From Bacteroidales bacterium (GTDB lineage: Bacteria; Bacteroidota; Bacteroidia; Bacteroidales; WCHB1-69), in NCBI GenBank assembly GCA_031264975.1, contig JAISDH010000106.1, forward strand, positions 1 to 18,299: a stretch of DNA of 18,299 nt, in the 5' to 3' direction. Within the stretch, counting starts at the first letter, position 1, and each line of letters begins with the position of its first letter. Under the pieces are notes generated by a model that saw nothing but the letters and a program-made list of their open reading frames with translations, had not been told where the DNA came from and ran no database searches. A program made the translations under genes and the position numbers. Positions 6,620-13,692 of the stretch are shown one piece after another.

Positions 6620-8005
6620 TTAGTTTACAGGAAGAGGAGAACGTCCTTTAATTCTTCCTGATTTTGTCAATCCGTCATAATGACGCATCAATAAATGACT
6701 TTCTATTTGTTGCAATGTATCCAAAACCACGCCTACCATAATCAAAAGAGAAGTACCTCCAAAGAACTGAGCAAACTGTGAATTTATTCCAAACAATCGT
6801 GCAAACATCGGCATAATCGCAACAAACGCCAGAAAAAGAGAACCCGGTAACGTTATCTTTGAAATAATGCTATCTATAAATTCAACGGTCTTTTTCCCCG
6901 GTTTAATACCCGGAATAAAGCCGCCATTCTTTTTCATATCATCGGCAATCTGTGTAGGATTGAACGTAATTGCCGTATAAAAATAGGTAAAGAGTACAAT
7001 CAAGGTTGCAAAAACAAAATTATACCAAAACCCGCCGGTGTTCGTCATTGCCGCTGCAAAACTGCTTATTGTTTCAGACGGAGTTGCAAATCCCATAATT
7101 GTTAAAGGTAAAAACATAATGGCTTGTGCAAAAATGATAGGCATTACCCCTGCAGCATTTACCTTTAAAGGCAAATATTGCCGCTGACCTCCAAACTGTT
7201 TATTTCCCACAACACGTTTTGCATATTGCACCGGAACTTTTCTCGTACCTTGTACCAATAAAATAGTTATGAGTACAACGCCTACCAACAGTAACAGTTC
7301 TATCAAAAATGTTACCAAACCTCCATTTCCCGTTTCTGCTACTTTAGATGCAAATTCGGCAGACAAAGCAAAAGGTAATCGAGCAATAATACCCACCATA
7401 ATGATTAATGAAATACCATTTCCTATGCCTTTTTCAGTGATACGCTCTCCCAACCACATAATAAAGAGAGTGCTGGATATTAATATAATCACAGAAACAA
7501 TGGTAAACGACCATGGAATGGCGCCTCCTGCAATTACTTGCCCTGTAAATGTATGAAAAACGCCTGAACTTGTTCCTACCGTATTTATCAAATTGGCAAT
7601 ATAAGCCGGAGCCTGTAATGCCGTAACGGCAATTGTCAATAAGCGCGTCATTTGAGTAATCTTCTTTCTACCGCTTTCTCCTTCTTTTTGCATACGCTGA
7701 AAGTAAGGAACCACCAACGTTAGCAATTGAATAACAATTGATGCGGATATATACGGCATAATACCCAAAGCAAAAATAGATGCATTTGAAAACGCGCCGC
7801 CGGAAAACATATCCAATAAACCTAACAATCCTTCACGCGAACCCGAAGTGAAGGAAGAATTAGCAAGCGCTTGAGCATCCACGCCGGGCAATGCTATATA
7901 AGACCCCACTCTATATACCAAAATAATACCCAATGTATAAAGAATCCGCTTACGTAATTCTTCTATATGATAAATATTTTTTAATGTGGTTATAAATCTT
8001 TTCAT
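6620..8005 (-). CDS. secY: Preprotein translocase subunit SecY
   Basis: SecY is the channel of the Sec translocon in the inner membrane. From the ATG at 8005 the protein has 461 residues (443 in E. coli). It starts MKRFITTLKNIYHIEELRKR, followed by the first membrane helix, LYTLGIILVYRVGSYIALPG, and then about nine more. Signature stretches are FALGIMPYISASIVIQLLTL in the second helix region, WLGERITEKGIGNGISLIIM, and VGNKQFGGQRQYLPLKVNAA ahead of the later helices, with GFIPGIKPGKKTVEFIDSII in the C-terminal cytoplasmic loop. The frame is open 12 codons further up to 8041, but that would overlap rplO; the 8005 start lies one base after the rplO stop and matches the family start. Confidence 0.98.
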   Translation of the reverse strand: MKRFITTLKNIYHIEELRKRILYTLGIILVYRVGSYIALPGVDAQALANSSFTSGSREGLLGLLDMFSGGAFSNASIFALGIMPYISASIVIQLLTLVVPYFQRMQKEGESGRKKITQMTRLLTIAVTALQAPAYIANLINTVGTSSGVFHTFTGQVIAGGAIPWSFTIVSVIILISSTLFIMWLGERITEKGIGNGISLIIMVGIIARLPFALSAEFASKVAETGNGGLVTFLIELLLLVGVVLITILLVQGTRKVPVQYAKRVVGNKQFGGQRQYLPLKVNAAGVMPIIFAQAIMFLPLTIMGFATPSETISSFAAAMTNTGGFWYNFVFATLIVLFTYFYTAITFNPTQIADDMKKNGGFIPGIKPGKKTVEFIDSIISKITLPGSLFLAFVAIMPMFARLFGINSQFAQFFGGTSLLIMVGVVLDTLQQIESHLLMRHYDGLTKSGRIKGRSPLPVN

Positions 8006-8006
8006 A

Positions 8007-8453
8007 TTATATTTTTGTTGCGACGCCTCCTTGGGCTTCAATTAATTGAATTGCTTTTTGGGAGAATGCGTGAGCTTTCACTTCTATTTTTGCATTGATA
8101 GTCCCTTTTGCTAATATCTTAACCAAATCGTTTTTGCCAATTAATCCATTTGCCCGCATTGTTTCTACATCAATCAAAGAAACATTTTTGTTATCAATCA
8201 AATATTGCAATGTTGATAAATTGATAGCAGTATACGCTACTCTGTTAAAATTTTTGAATCCTGATTTTGGAACGCGTCTATATAATGGCATCTGTCCACC
8301 TTCAAATCCCGGTTTTCTGGAATAACCGGAACGGGATTGTGCGCCCTTATGTCCTTTGGTTGAAGTGCCGCCTTTACCGGAACCTTCACCTCTACCGATA
8401 CGTTTTGCTTTCTTTGTTGAACCCTTTGCCGGTTTTAAACTATTCAAATTCAT
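8007..8453 (-). CDS. rplO: 50S ribosomal protein L15
   Basis: L15 (uL15) is a late-assembling 50S protein. The 148 residues (144 in E. coli) start MNLNSLKPAKGSTKKAKRIG, continue with the Gly-rich GRGEGSGKGGTSTKGHKGAQ (residues 21-40), and then GFEGGQMPLYRRVPKSGFKN. The extended basic N-terminal arm and the globular C-terminal domain are both present. The stop codon is separated from the secY ATG by one base, so the two are probably translationally coupled. Confidence 0.98.
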   Translation of the reverse strand: MNLNSLKPAKGSTKKAKRIGRGEGSGKGGTSTKGHKGAQSRSGYSRKPGFEGGQMPLYRRVPKSGFKNFNRVAYTAINLSTLQYLIDNKNVSLIDVETMRANGLIGKNDLVKILAKGTINAKIEVKAHAFSQKAIQLIEAQGGVATKI

Positions 8454-8490
8454 ATTAAACTTTTATTTCTCTTTTTTATTCCCTATTCAA

Positions 8491-8673
8491 CTAAATTTCT
8501 TCTATCTTTAACAAATGCTTAACCGAATTAATCATTCCCAAAACTTGCGGGGTTGGTACGACTTCAATCGGACGATTTAATTTTTGGATTCCAAGCGCTT
8601 TTATTGTTCTCTTTTGTACTTGCGGTCTATTTATTTGACTCTTAATCTGAGTTATTCTCAATTTCTTATCCAT
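8491..8673 (-). CDS. rpmD: 50S ribosomal protein L30
   Basis: L30 (uL30) is a small 50S protein; this one has 60 residues, against 59 in E. coli. It begins MDKKLRITQIKSQINRPQVQ and has the LGIQKLNRPIEV stretch and a C-terminal helix (GMINSVKHLLKIEEI). It lies between rpsE (29 nt) and rplO (37 nt), which is its normal position. Confidence 0.97.
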   Translation of the reverse strand: MDKKLRITQIKSQINRPQVQKRTIKALGIQKLNRPIEVVPTPQVLGMINSVKHLLKIEEI

Positions 8674-8702
8674 TTCTTTTCCTTATTTTATAAAAAACGT
8701 TG

Positions 8703-9215
8703 TTAACCATTAAATACTTTATTCAAATCTACGCCTCTTAATCGAGCCACCATATACGGGTCTTTCATACGAGATAAAGCGTCGAATGTAGCTTTGACAA
8801 CACTGTGAGGATTGGATGAACCTTTTGATTTTGCCAATACATTTTTTATACCAACACTTTCAAAAACAGCACGCATTGCCCCTCCTGCAATAACTCCCGT
8901 CCCCGGCGACGCCGGTTTCATAAACACAAGAGAACCGCTATAATGACCTTCTTGCATGTGGGGAATTGTTCCCTTTAATACCGGAACTTGAATCAAATGT
9001 TTTTTTGCGTCTTCCGCTCCTTTTTGAATAGCAACAATTGCTTCTTTTGCTTTCCCTAAACCATAACCTACAACGCCCTCTCCATTGCCGATAACAACAA
9101 CAGCAGAAAAGCTAAATGTTCTTCCTCCTTTGGTAACCTTTGTAACGCGTTGCACGCTTACTAACTTTTCTGTAAAGGCAACTTCGCTTACTTTCATTTT
9201 TTTTATATCAACCAT
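8703..9215 (-). CDS. rpsE: 30S ribosomal protein S5
   Basis: S5 (uS5) lies on the back of the 30S subunit and affects decoding accuracy. Its 170 residues (167 in E. coli) include VQRVTKVTKGGRTFSFSAVV (about 21-40), the N-terminal double-stranded RNA-binding region, followed by GNGEGVVGYGLGKAKE, and later PASPGTGVIAGGAMRAVFES. The residues around VTKGGRTF correspond to the region where spectinomycin resistance changes arise in other bacteria; nothing unusual is seen there. An alternative ATG at residue 7 is possible. It follows rplR by 14 nt. Confidence 0.98.
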   Translation of the reverse strand: MVDIKKMKVSEVAFTEKLVSVQRVTKVTKGGRTFSFSAVVVIGNGEGVVGYGLGKAKEAIVAIQKGAEDAKKHLIQVPVLKGTIPHMQEGHYSGSLVFMKPASPGTGVIAGGAMRAVFESVGIKNVLAKSKGSSNPHSVVKATFDALSRMKDPYMVARLRGVDLNKVFNG

Positions 9216-9229
9216 GCTTTATTTTCTCT

Positions 9230-9592
9230 TTAGAATATTAACCCTCCTTCTCTAACTGCATCTGCTAAAGACTTTACTCTACCATGATACAAATATCCAT
9301 TTCTGTCAAAAACAATTTTTGTTATTCCTGCTTCTAATGCTCGAACGCTTAAATCGTTTCCCACTAATTTTGCTTTTTCAGTTTTCGTTATTTTTTGAGA
9401 ATCAATTGACGATACTTGAGAAGACGCAGATACCAATGTTACACCCAAATCATCATTAATAATTTGTGCATATATTTGGTTGTTACTTCTAAATACAGAT
9501 AATCTTGGACATTCTGCCGTACCATAAATTGTTTTTCTGATTCTATGTTTAATCCTTTCTCTTCTAAATACTTTTTGATTTTTTGTTCCCAT
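9230..9592 (-). CDS. rplR: 50S ribosomal protein L18
   Basis: L18 (uL18) binds 5S rRNA together with L5. The 120 residues (117 in E. coli) start with MGTKNQKVFRRERIKHRIRK, a basic arm, then the core motifs RLSVFRSNNQIYAQIINDDL, and VFDRNGYLYHGRVKSLADAV with the C-terminal AVREGGLIF. It lies 33 nt after rplF and 14 nt before rpsE. Confidence 0.98.
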   Translation of the reverse strand: MGTKNQKVFRRERIKHRIRKTIYGTAECPRLSVFRSNNQIYAQIINDDLGVTLVSASSQVSSIDSQKITKTEKAKLVGNDLSVRALEAGITKIVFDRNGYLYHGRVKSLADAVREGGLIF

Positions 9593-9625
9593 CCCTGTTT
9601 TTGGATTTTATATTTTATGCTAATC

Positions 9626-10183
9626 TTATTTATCTGCCGATTTACCGGTTTTTCTACGTACCACTTCATTTTGAAACCGAATACCTTTTCCTTTGTATGG
9701 TTCCGGTTTTCTATATGACCTAATTTTGGATGCAACTTGACCTAAAAGCTGTTTATCCGAACAAGTCATCTTTATAAGCGGATTTTTTCCTTTTTCGGTA
9801 ACAGTTTCGATTGTAATTTCTTTAGGTAATTCAAAAATAATATTATGCGAATATCCCAAAGACAAATCTAATATTTGTCCTGTAGCCTGTGCTTTATATC
9901 CTGTTCCTACCAGTTCCTGAACAACGGTAAAACCTTCGCTAACTCCTTTTACCATATTGGCAAGTAATGCTCTGTACAAACCGTGCAAAGCTCGGTGTCT
10001 TTTTTGTTCCGTATGGCGTTCTACATGAAGAATGCCGTTTTCTACTTTCAGTGTTATTGCAGGGTCTATTGTTTGATACAATTCTCCTCTTTTGCCTTTA
10101 ACAGTAACAACACTTTTCTTTTCATCCATGTTAACCGTTACACCTTCAGGTAACGTTATCGGTAATTTTCCTATTCTTGACAT
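9626..10183 (-). CDS. rplF: 50S ribosomal protein L6
   Basis: L6 (uL6) binds 23S rRNA near the GTPase centre. The 185 residues (177 in E. coli) start MSRIGKLPITLPEGVTVNMD and include TVKGKRGELYQ, and LVGTGYKAQATGQILDLSLG in the second of the two related domains. The C-terminal signature YRKPEPYKGKGIRFQNEVVR, followed by RKTGKS, is complete. It lies 12 nt after rpsH. Another open frame overlaps its end on the same strand (up to 9735), but it has no family motif. Confidence 0.98.
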   Translation of the reverse strand: MSRIGKLPITLPEGVTVNMDEKKSVVTVKGKRGELYQTIDPAITLKVENGILHVERHTEQKRHRALHGLYRALLANMVKGVSEGFTVVQELVGTGYKAQATGQILDLSLGYSHNIIFELPKEITIETVTEKGKNPLIKMTCSDKQLLGQVASKIRSYRKPEPYKGKGIRFQNEVVRRKTGKSADK

Positions 10184-10195
10184 TTCTAATCCTCC

Positions 10196-10594
10196 TTAAC
10201 TAACGTAACAAATAACTTCTCCACCAACTCCTAATGAACGTGCTTCCTTATCTGTCATCATACCTCGAGACGTAGAAATAACAGCAATACCCATACCATT
10301 CAAAACACGAGGAAGTTTATCTGCTCCAACATATTTTCGCAACCCCGGACGACTGATTCTTTTTAACGTTGTAATAGCGCTCTGTTTGGAAACAGGGTGA
10401 TATTTCAAAGCTATCTTAATCGTTCCGGGTACTTTACCGTCTTCGAACTTGTAGTTTAAGATATATCCTTTATCGAATAATATCTTTGTTATCTCTCTTT
10501 TCATATTTGACGTAGGTATTTCAACTACCCTGTGTTTTGCCATTACGGCATTACGAATTCTTGTCAAATAATCTGCTATCGGATCCGTATTCAT
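10196..10594 (-). CDS. rpsH: 30S ribosomal protein S8
   Basis: S8 (uS8) binds 16S rRNA helix 21, and in E. coli it represses spc operon translation by binding its mRNA near the L5 gene. The 132 residues (130 in E. coli) begin MNTDPIADYLTRIRNAVMAK and end with the strongly conserved STSRGMMTDKEARSLGVGGE followed by VICYVS. It is preceded by the lipoprotein gene (54-nt gap) instead of rpsN, so the usual rpsN-rpsH junction is broken. Whether S8 feedback works here was not determined. Confidence 0.98.
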   Translation of the reverse strand: MNTDPIADYLTRIRNAVMAKHRVVEIPTSNMKREITKILFDKGYILNYKFEDGKVPGTIKIALKYHPVSKQSAITTLKRISRPGLRKYVGADKLPRVLNGMGIAVISTSRGMMTDKEARSLGVGGEVICYVS

Positions 10595-10648
10595 TTCTTA
10601 TAATCTATTATATTATATTTATATATTCTTCTTATTATTAATGTTTAT

Positions 10649-11077
10649 CTAATTAAATTCAACGGGAGAATCATTATACTTTCCGTCTATTGTGTATTTT
10701 GAAAAAGACCTTGTTCCAACTATTTGTTTTTCATAAAACAAAACTCCACCCGATGTAATATACCCTTTTTCGTAATTTTCACCGTCTTTTGTTTCTACAA
10801 AATTTCCTTCTTTATCTGTCAATTTAAACACTATCTTCTTACCACCACCATCATTTATTTTCAAGATTAATTCGTCTTCCGGTTTAGATTTATCATAATA
10901 AACATCACCCGGAGAAAAAGTGGTCATAAATAGTCCTCCAAGAGGACCAACGCCTTTATATTCAGTCATAGTAAGGTCATAGTAGCCACACCAAGCATCT
11001 CTGTAATCTTTTTCTTTCTCTTTTTTACAAGAGGTATATAAACAACATACAACAATCACGTATAATAATTTCTTCAT
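10649..11077 (-). CDS. Predicted lipoprotein of unknown function
   Basis: I do not recognise a family. The 142-residue protein has a lipoprotein signal peptide (MKKLLYVIVVCCLYTSC) whose lipobox ends at Cys17, with a highly charged stretch, KKEKEKD, straight after it. In Bacteroidetes a charged motif just after the lipid-bearing cysteine is associated with export to the cell surface, so surface exposure is possible but not shown. The rest looks beta-rich and has no membrane span. It lies 22 nt after rpsN and 54 nt before rpsH in the same direction, so it is likely co-transcribed with ribosomal genes. Base composition is similar to its neighbours. It is absent from this place in the standard spc operon. 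Confidence 0.85.
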   Translation of the reverse strand: MKKLLYVIVVCCLYTSCKKEKEKDYRDAWCGYYDLTMTEYKGVGPLGGLFMTTFSPGDVYYDKSKPEDELILKINDGGGKKIVFKLTDKEGNFVETKDGENYEKGYITSGGVLFYEKQIVGTRSFSKYTIDGKYNDSPVEFN

Positions 11078-11099
11078 CTCTTAATTTATTAATTGTAAA

Positions 11100-11369
11100 C
11101 TACCAACTTGCTTTTTTTACTCCGGGAATTAATCCCTTTGACGCCATTTCACGAAAGTTAATTCGCGAAATACCAAACACTCTCATATATCCTTTAGGGC
11201 GACCCGTTAATTTACAACGGTTATGCAGACGAACAGGATTTGAATTTGGCGGTAATTTCTGTAGCCCAACCCAATCGCCAGATGCTTTCAATTCAGCTCT
11301 TTTTTTTGCATATTTTGCCACTAATTTTGCTCGCTTAACTTCCCGAGCTTTCATTGACTCTTTTGCCAT
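11100..11369 (-). CDS. rpsN: 30S ribosomal protein S14, zinc-free form
   Basis: S14 (uS14) is in the 30S head near the A site. The 89 residues place it in the long C- class (E. coli has 101; zinc-type forms have about 61). It starts MAKESMKAREVKRAKLVAKY, and shows LPPNSNPVRLHNRCKLTGRP followed by KGYMRVFGISRINFREMA. Only one cysteine is present, so no Cys4 zinc site can form. The gap before it is 90 nt with a promoter-like element, and the lipoprotein gene follows it directly. Confidence 0.98.
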   Translation of the reverse strand: MAKESMKAREVKRAKLVAKYAKKRAELKASGDWVGLQKLPPNSNPVRLHNRCKLTGRPKGYMRVFGISRINFREMASKGLIPGVKKASW

Positions 11370-11412
11370 ATTTTATTTTACTTCAATTTTTCTTTACGTA
11401 TTTTCAAAACTG

Positions 11413-11420
11413 CAAAGGTA
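11413..11420 (-). promoter_or_regulatory. Candidate internal promoter -7 element (TACCTTTG) ahead of rpsN
   Basis: The minus strand reads TACCTTTGCAG, a full match to the Bacteroidetes TAnnTTTG -7 element, in the 90-nt gap between rplE and rpsN. A start about 7 nt downstream would give a leader of roughly 35 nt. I see no TTTG -33 box on this strand, although the region upstream is A-rich. The gap is larger than all but two others within the cluster, which supports an internal start site. Confidence 0.5.
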
Positions 11421-11459
11421 CATTTTTTTTGTATATGTTTTGTCGTTTTGATAAATTTT

Positions 11460-12017
11460 TTATTTCTTTTGATTTTTAAAAGGTAACCCAAATTCTTTTA
11501 ATAATGCCAAACATTCGTTGTCATTATGCGCTGTTGTAACAAATGTAATATCCATTCCATTTATCTTGCTAATTTTATCAATATCAATTTCAGGGAAAAT
11601 AATTTGTTCGGTAACTCCCATGGAATAATTACCTCTTCCGTCAAAACCCTTATCATTAACGCCTCTAAAATCACGAATACGAGGAATTGATATGGAAATT
11701 AATCTGTCTAAAAATTCATACATTCTATCGCCGCGAAGCGTAACGCGAACGCCAATAGGATTTCCTCTTCTCAATTTAAAATTGGAAATGTCCTTCTTTG
11801 ATTTGGTCGAAACCGCTTTTTGTCCGGCTATCATTGACATTTCATTGATACCGCTATCAATTAATTTTTTATCCGCAGTAGCGCCGCCCAATCCCTGATT
11901 TAAACATATCTTGGTCATTTTCGGAACGCGCATCACTGATTTAAAACCAAACTGCTCTTTTAATGAAGGAAGGATTTCCTTTTCGTATTTTTCTCTTAAT
12001 CTTGGTTTGTAGCTCAT
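11460..12017 (-). CDS. rplE: 50S ribosomal protein L5
   Basis: L5 (uL5) binds 5S rRNA and contacts S13 across the subunit bridge. The 185 residues (179 in E. coli) include MRVPKMTKICLNQGLGGATA, then GQKAVSTKSKKDISNFKLRR, PIGVRVTLRGDRMYEFLDRL and FDGRGNYSMGVTEQIIFPEI. Its ATG overlaps the rplX stop as TAATG (shared A at 12017), so translation is probably coupled. It ends 90 nt before rpsN. Confidence 0.98.
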   Translation of the reverse strand: MSYKPRLREKYEKEILPSLKEQFGFKSVMRVPKMTKICLNQGLGGATADKKLIDSGINEMSMIAGQKAVSTKSKKDISNFKLRRGNPIGVRVTLRGDRMYEFLDRLISISIPRIRDFRGVNDKGFDGRGNYSMGVTEQIIFPEIDIDKISKINGMDITFVTTAHNDNECLALLKEFGLPFKNQKK

Positions 12018-12337
12018 TATTTAATCTCCTCTCCTGTTTTCTTTGAATATCTAACTAATTTGTCCTTACTTCCTATACGCCTTCCTATACGAGTTGCATT
12101 TCCTTTTCCGTCAACAACCATCAAATTAGAAATATGTACAGACGCTTCTTTCTTTACAATTCCACCTTGCGGATGTTGTGCATTTGCTTTTGTATGTTTG
12201 GAGACGATATTAACGCCTTCTACAAAAGCCCTGTATTTTTTCACTTCTACTTTAAGCACTTTACCTGTCTGTCCTTTGTCATCTCCTGATAAAACTCGAA
12301 CAGTATCTCCTTTCTTAATATGTATTTTCGGTTGCAT
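12017..12337 (-). CDS. rplX: 50S ribosomal protein L24
   Basis: L24 (uL24) starts 50S assembly and lies near the exit tunnel. The 106 residues (104 in E. coli) begin MQPKIHIKKGDTVRVLSGDD with the KOW motif (about 6-32, continuing KGQTGKVLKVE), and include NIVSKHTKANAQHPQGGIVK. It lies 26 nt after rplN and overlaps rplE by one base. Confidence 0.98.
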   Translation of the reverse strand: MQPKIHIKKGDTVRVLSGDDKGQTGKVLKVEVKKYRAFVEGVNIVSKHTKANAQHPQGGIVKKEASVHISNLMVVDGKGNATRIGRRIGSKDKLVRYSKKTGEEIK

Positions 12338-12363
12338 TTCTTTATTTACTTCTTTAATTTTAA

Positions 12364-12732
12364 TTATAATACTTCCGGCGCCAATGATACTATTTTCAAA
12401 TATTGTTTTTCTCTGAGTTCACGAGCAACGGGACCGAATATACGCGTTCCTCGTAATTCTTCTGCCGCAGTTAATAATACCACAGCATTATCATCAAAAC
12501 GAATGTAAGAACCGTCATTTCTACGAACTTCCTTTTTTGTTCTCACTACGACAGCTTTTGTTACTGTGCCTTTCTTTATGTTTCCTGACGGAATTGCACT
12601 CTTGACAGTTACAACAATCTTATCGCCTATGCTGGCATAACGTTTTTTTGTCCCTCCCAATACACGTATACACAATACTTCTTTTGCTCCACTGTTATCC
12701 GCTACAGATAATCTTGATTCTTGTTGTATCAT
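12364..12732 (-). CDS. rplN: 50S ribosomal protein L14
   Basis: L14 (uL14) sits at the 50S interface near the factor-binding site. The 122 residues (123 in E. coli) begin MIQQESRLSVADNSGAKEVL, followed by CIRVLGGTKKRYASIGDKIV and VRTKKEVRRNDGSYIRFDDN, then GTRIFGPVARELREKQYLKI. It starts one base after the rpsQ stop, so it is probably coupled to it. Confidence 0.98.
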   Translation of the reverse strand: MIQQESRLSVADNSGAKEVLCIRVLGGTKKRYASIGDKIVVTVKSAIPSGNIKKGTVTKAVVVRTKKEVRRNDGSYIRFDDNAVVLLTAAEELRGTRIFGPVARELREKQYLKIVSLAPEVL

Positions 12733-12733
12733 A

Positions 12734-12988
12734 TTATTTCGCCTTTTCTATTATTTCTACCAATCTCCAACATTTATTTTTACTCAATGGTCTGGTCTCC
12801 ATTATCCTTACGACGTCTCCAATCTGACATTCTTCTTTTTCGTCATGTGCCATAAAACGAGACGTCTTTTTCATAAATTTACCATACTTGGGATGTTGTA
12901 ATCTACTTTCTACTTCAACAACAATAGATTTCATCATTTTATTGCTAACAACAACACCTTCTCTTTGTTTTCTAAAATTTCTCTCCAT
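12734..12988 (-). CDS. rpsQ: 30S ribosomal protein S17
   Basis: S17 (uS17) is an OB-fold 16S rRNA-binding protein. The length of 84 residues equals that of E. coli. Motifs are RKQREGVVVSNKMMKSIVVE near the start, HPKYGKFMKKTSRFMAHDEK, and QIGDVVRIMETRPLSKNKCW followed by RLVEIIEKAK. It follows rpmC by 16 nt and is the last gene of the S10 part. Confidence 0.98.
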   Translation of the reverse strand: MERNFRKQREGVVVSNKMMKSIVVEVESRLQHPKYGKFMKKTSRFMAHDEKEECQIGDVVRIMETRPLSKNKCWRLVEIIEKAK

Positions 12989-13004
12989 ATCAAGAATTTA
13001 TCTT

Positions 13005-13214
13005 TTATTTTACAGCGTTTATTTCTGCAAGTTCTCTTGCTCTGATTTCTGTTTTTAATCTCGCAACTGTTTTACGATATTCTTTTATTTTATTTGGATT
13101 TTCTATAGAAGAAACGACATGGTGTAATTTCAATTTCACCAATTGCTTTTTTTCTTCTTCCAATCTTTCATACAATTCTTTTGTTGAAAGTCCCGATATT
13201 ATTGACTGCTTCAT
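13005..13214 (-). CDS. rpmC: 50S ribosomal protein L29
   Basis: L29 (uL29) is a two-helix 50S protein next to the exit tunnel, close to the sites used by signal recognition particle and trigger factor. The 69 residues (63 in E. coli) include the first helix (LSTKELYERLEEEKKQLVKL), then LKLHHVVSSIENPNKIKEYR and the second helix (KTVARLKTEIRARELAEINA). It lies 8 nt after rplP. Confidence 0.97.
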   Translation of the reverse strand: MKQSIISGLSTKELYERLEEEKKQLVKLKLHHVVSSIENPNKIKEYRKTVARLKTEIRARELAEINAVK

Positions 13215-13222
13215 TGTTCGGC

Positions 13223-13651
13223 TTATATTATATCTTCTGAATAATCTCTTCTTACTATAAATTTTGTGGTGATAGGTAATTTTTGCGCGCCCAAACGCAT
13301 GGCTTCTTTTGCAATAGCCAATGGAACGCCGTCTGATTCAAAAATTATTCTACCCGGTGAAATTCTCGCAACGAAATATTCCGGCGAACCTTTCCCTTTA
13401 CCCATACGTACTTCCGCCGGTTTTTTAGTTACCGGTTTATCCGGGAATACACGAATCCACAATTGACCTTCACGTTTCATATAACGAGTAATCGCCTGAC
13501 GAGCAGCTTCTATCTGTCGCCCTGTCATCCAACATTCTTCAAGGGCTTTAATTGCAAAAGACCCAAAAGCAATTTCTGCTCCGCATTTGGTATTGCCTTT
13601 CATTTTGCCCTTTTGTACTCTTCTGTATTTCGTCTTTTTTGGCTGTAACAT
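13223..13651 (-). CDS. rplP: 50S ribosomal protein L16
   Basis: L16 (uL16) positions the A-site tRNA in the 50S subunit. The 142 residues (136 in E. coli) begin MLQPKKTKYRRVQKGKMKGN, and include the conserved AIKALEECWMTGRQIEAARQ, then RYMKREGQLWIRVFPDKPVT and RMGKGKGSPEYFVARISPGR. It lies 41 nt after rpsC and 8 nt before rpmC. Confidence 0.98.
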   Translation of the reverse strand: MLQPKKTKYRRVQKGKMKGNTKCGAEIAFGSFAIKALEECWMTGRQIEAARQAITRYMKREGQLWIRVFPDKPVTKKPAEVRMGKGKGSPEYFVARISPGRIIFESDGVPLAIAKEAMRLGAQKLPITTKFIVRRDYSEDII

Positions 13652-13692
13652 TGCTCTATTTTATATCTTTTATTTTTTATACTAAAATTAAA

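Noticed and set aside
8006..8041. Longer secY start at 8041
   Set aside because: It would overlap rplO by 35 nt and add 12 residues not seen in the family; the ATG at 8005 follows the rplO stop by one base.
9439..9735. Same-strand open frame of 98 codons across rplF and rplR
   Set aside because: It overlaps the ends of two certain ribosomal genes in another frame and has no recognisable motif.
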